Source: VXYL01 sp965208525 (GTDB lineage: Bacteria > Pseudomonadota > Gammaproteobacteria > Pseudomonadales > Azotimanducaceae). Taken from it: DNA of 64,000 bases. Position 1 is the first letter of the stretch, and every line of letters begins with the position of its first letter. The position numbers and the translations under genes are program-made. Positions 62,124-64,000 of this stretch are shown here, in pieces. The stretch covers positions 806,001-870,000 of the forward strand of contig OZ242340.1 in assembly GCA_965208525.1 (NCBI GenBank), given 5' to 3'. The notes below the pieces were generated by a model, which saw nothing but the letters and a program-made list of their open reading frames with translations, had not been told where the DNA came from and ran no database searches.

Positions 62124-64000
62124 TCAGGCCGACTGCGCTGCCCGCCACACCGTCTCCGGTGTCGCCGGCATCGGCACGCTGGCAACGCCCAACGCATCCG
62201 TCACCGCGTTCATCACCGCCGCCGTGGAGCCGATGGCCCCCGCTTCGCCACACCCTTTCACGCCGAGCGGGTTGTGGGTGCAGGGCGTTACGGTCGTGTC
62301 CACTGTGAAGCTCGGCAGGTCGTCGGCGCGGGGCATGGTGTAGTCCATGTAGGAACCGCTCACGAGCTGTCCGGTTTCGTCATACACGCCGTGTTCCAAG
62401 AGCGCCTGACCGATGCCCTGCGCCAGCCCACCGTGAACCTGTCCCTCGACGATCATCGGGTTGACGACGTGGCCGAAGTCGTCCACCGCGACGAAGCTTG
62501 TGATGTCCACGACACCGGTGGCCGGATCGATCTCCACCTCGCAGATGTGCGCCCCGGCGGGATAGGTGAAGTTCGGCGGATCGTAGAACGCCTTCTCGGA
62601 AAGCCCCGGCTCGAGTTCCTCCAGCGGGTAGTTGGCGGGAACGTAAGCCGCGAACGCCACTTCCGGGAAGGTGAGCGACTGGTTCGAGTCCGCCACCGTG
62701 AAGGTGCCGTCCGCGAAATCGACCTGCTCTTCATTCGCCTCCAGCATGTGCGCAGCGATCTTCTTGCCCTTGGCGATGATCTTGTCGGTGGCCTTGATGA
62801 GAGCGGAACCACCCACCGCCAGCGAACGCGAGCCGTAGGTGCCGAGAGCATAATCGGACCGACCCGTGTCACCGTGCAGCACGGTCACGTTCTCGAACGG
62901 CACGCCGAGCCGGTCGGAGATGATCTGCGCGAAGGTGGTCTCGTGGCTCTGGCCGTGACTGTGCGAGCCGGTGACGACGGTGACGGAACCTGTCACGTCC
63001 ACGCGCACCTCGCCCACCTCAAAGAGGCCCACACCAGCGCCCAGCGATATCGCCACCTGCGAGGGCGCGAGTCCGCACGCCTCGATGTAGCAAGAAAAGC
63101 CAATGCCGCGCTTCTTGCCAGCCGCTTCGGAAGCCGCCTTGCGCTCTGCGAAGCCGGCGTAGTCGGCATGTTCGAGCGCCTTGGCCAGGCTCGCCTCGTA
63201 GTCGCCCGTGTCATAGGTGAGCGCTACCGGCGTCTCGTACGGGAAGTCGCTCGGAGCGATGAAGTTCCGACGCCGAAGCTCGGCCGGATCGATGCCCATT
63301 TCCCGCGCCGCGGTCTCGACGATGCGTTCCACGACATACGTCGCCTCGGGTCGCCCCGCGCCGCGATAGGCGTCCACCGGCGCCGTGTTGGTGAAGAGCG
63401 ACTGCACTTCCACATAGATGGCCGGCGTCTTGTATTGCCCGGCCATCAGCGTGCCGTAGAGATAGGTGGGCACGCTCGAAGCGAAGGTGGAAAGGTAGGC
63501 GCCCATGTTGGCCAGCGTCTTCACGCGCAAGCCGAGGAACGTGCCGTCTTCGGCGAGGGCCAGTTCCGCCTTGGTCACATGGTCCCGCCCATGGGCGTCG
63601 GCGAGGAAGGACTCGGAGCGCTCTGCCCGCCACTTCACCGGACGGCGAAGCTTGCCCGCCGCCCAGATGACCGCGGTCTCTTCCGCATAGACGAAGATCT
63701 TCGAGCCAAAGCCACCGCCGACATCCGGCGAGATCACCCTGAGGCGCGCTTCCGGCGCGATCTGCACGAACGCGGCCAACACGAGGCGTTCCAGGTGCGG
63801 GTTTTGCGATGTGGTGTGCAGGGTGTAGAGGCCCGAGGCCGCGTCGTACTCGCCCAATGCGGCACGCGGCTCGATGGCATTGGGAATGAGGCGGTTGTTG
63901 ACGATCTCCAAGGTGCTGACGTGGTGGGCCTTGGCGAAGGCGGCGTCGGTGGCGGCCTTGTCGCCAAGCTCCCAGTCGTAGGTCTGGTTGTTCGGCACGT
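62124..64000 (-). CDS. coxL: Molybdopterin-binding large subunit of a CO-dehydrogenase-like hydroxylase (partial)
   Basis: The last 625 residues of a large subunit whose N terminus lies beyond the right edge. ISPDVGGGFGSKIFVYAEE is the cofactor motif, and VDAYRGAGRPEATY is the active-site loop of form II (form I CO dehydrogenases have a Cys-containing loop). The C-terminal GQVHGGLAQGIGQALLEHGV and NPLGVKGCGEAGAIGS are typical. Form II proteins may oxidise aromatics or aldehydes instead of CO, so the symbol is by family only. Confidence 0.85.
   Translation of the reverse strand, partial: VPNNQTYDWELGDKAATDAAFAKAHHVSTLEIVNNRLIPNAIEPRAALGEYDAASGLYTLHTTSQNPHLERLVLAAFVQIAPEARLRVISPDVGGGFGSKIFVYAEETAVIWAAGKLRRPVKWRAERSESFLADAHGRDHVTKAELALAEDGTFLGLRVKTLANMGAYLSTFASSVPTYLYGTLMAGQYKTPAIYVEVQSLFTNTAPVDAYRGAGRPEATYVVERIVETAAREMGIDPAELRRRNFIAPSDFPYETPVALTYDTGDYEASLAKALEHADYAGFAERKAASEAAGKKRGIGFSCYIEACGLAPSQVAISLGAGVGLFEVGEVRVDVTGSVTVVTGSHSHGQSHETTFAQIISDRLGVPFENVTVLHGDTGRSDYALGTYGSRSLAVGGSALIKATDKIIAKGKKIAAHMLEANEEQVDFADGTFTVADSNQSLTFPEVAFAAYVPANYPLEELEPGLSEKAFYDPPNFTYPAGAHICEVEIDPATGVVDITSFVAVDDFGHVVNPMIVEGQVHGGLAQGIGQALLEHGVYDETGQLVSGSYMDYTMPRADDLPSFTVDTTVTPCTHNPLGVKGCGEAGAIGSTAAVMNAVTDALGVASVPMPATPETVWRAAQSA

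Overview
The window is high-GC bacterial DNA, most likely from a gammaproteobacterium. The evidence is the tmRNA tag peptide ANDENYALAA, the gene order nrdR-ribD-nusB-thiL-pgpA, and the presence of EttA, MnmH and GSA-type hemL. The genus cannot be named from this sequence. Two gene-rich accessory regions flank an ordinary chromosomal core.

Accessory region 1 (1 to about 14,780) abuts the 3' end of ssrA on the minus strand. A decayed P4-type integrase lies beside it, so ssrA is the likely insertion target. The region holds restriction-modification remnants and a tyrosine recombinase. It also holds a divergent pair made of an XRE-HTH/dynamin-like GTPase and a NYN-domain protein, with a palindromic operator candidate between them. 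Next comes recombinase module A (about 5,240-8,930, minus), followed by two cargo cassettes. Each cassette is preceded by a near-identical structured repeat (R1): an EndoIII/MutY-like FeS glycosylase plus an unknown protein, then a Zn-ribbon/HEPN protein plus a membrane protein.

The core (about 14,785-44,280) carries ssrA, a Phd/VapC toxin-antitoxin pair, TPR and Sel1 proteins, an orphan MT-A70 methylase and xseB. It continues with pgpA-thiL-nusB-ribD-nrdR as a tightly overlapping operon, then ettA, HIT, histone-deacetylase-like, PfkB and hemL genes. After these come a fused double CaiB CoA-transferase, a hydrolase, msrA, two FtsX-like permeases, a Sel1 lipoprotein, mnmH, a TonB receptor and a luciferase-like oxidoreductase. 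Several palindromic repeat families (REP/MITE-like) sit in the gaps.

Accessory region 2 (about 44,284-58,850) contains recombinase module B (46,575-49,682, plus), a second copy of module A. Both carry a Cys-rich protein with a conserved leader RNA that can mask its ribosome binding site, a small HTH protein, a tyrosine recombinase, a coiled-coil protein and a multi-hairpin noncoding RNA. Its cargo is a 310-residue unknown protein and a 1,669-residue single-chain Type ISP-like restriction enzyme, followed by an unknown three-gene operon and a P4-type integrase. The right flank (59,085-64,000) has an AbrB-type protein, an exported GyrI-like protein, a quinone oxidoreductase and the medium and large subunits of a molybdenum hydroxylase, the last cut by the window edge.

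The most promising novelty is the duplicated recombinase module with its conserved structured RNAs, together with the R1 repeats in front of defence-like cassettes. All RNA structures were found by eye and no search was run.
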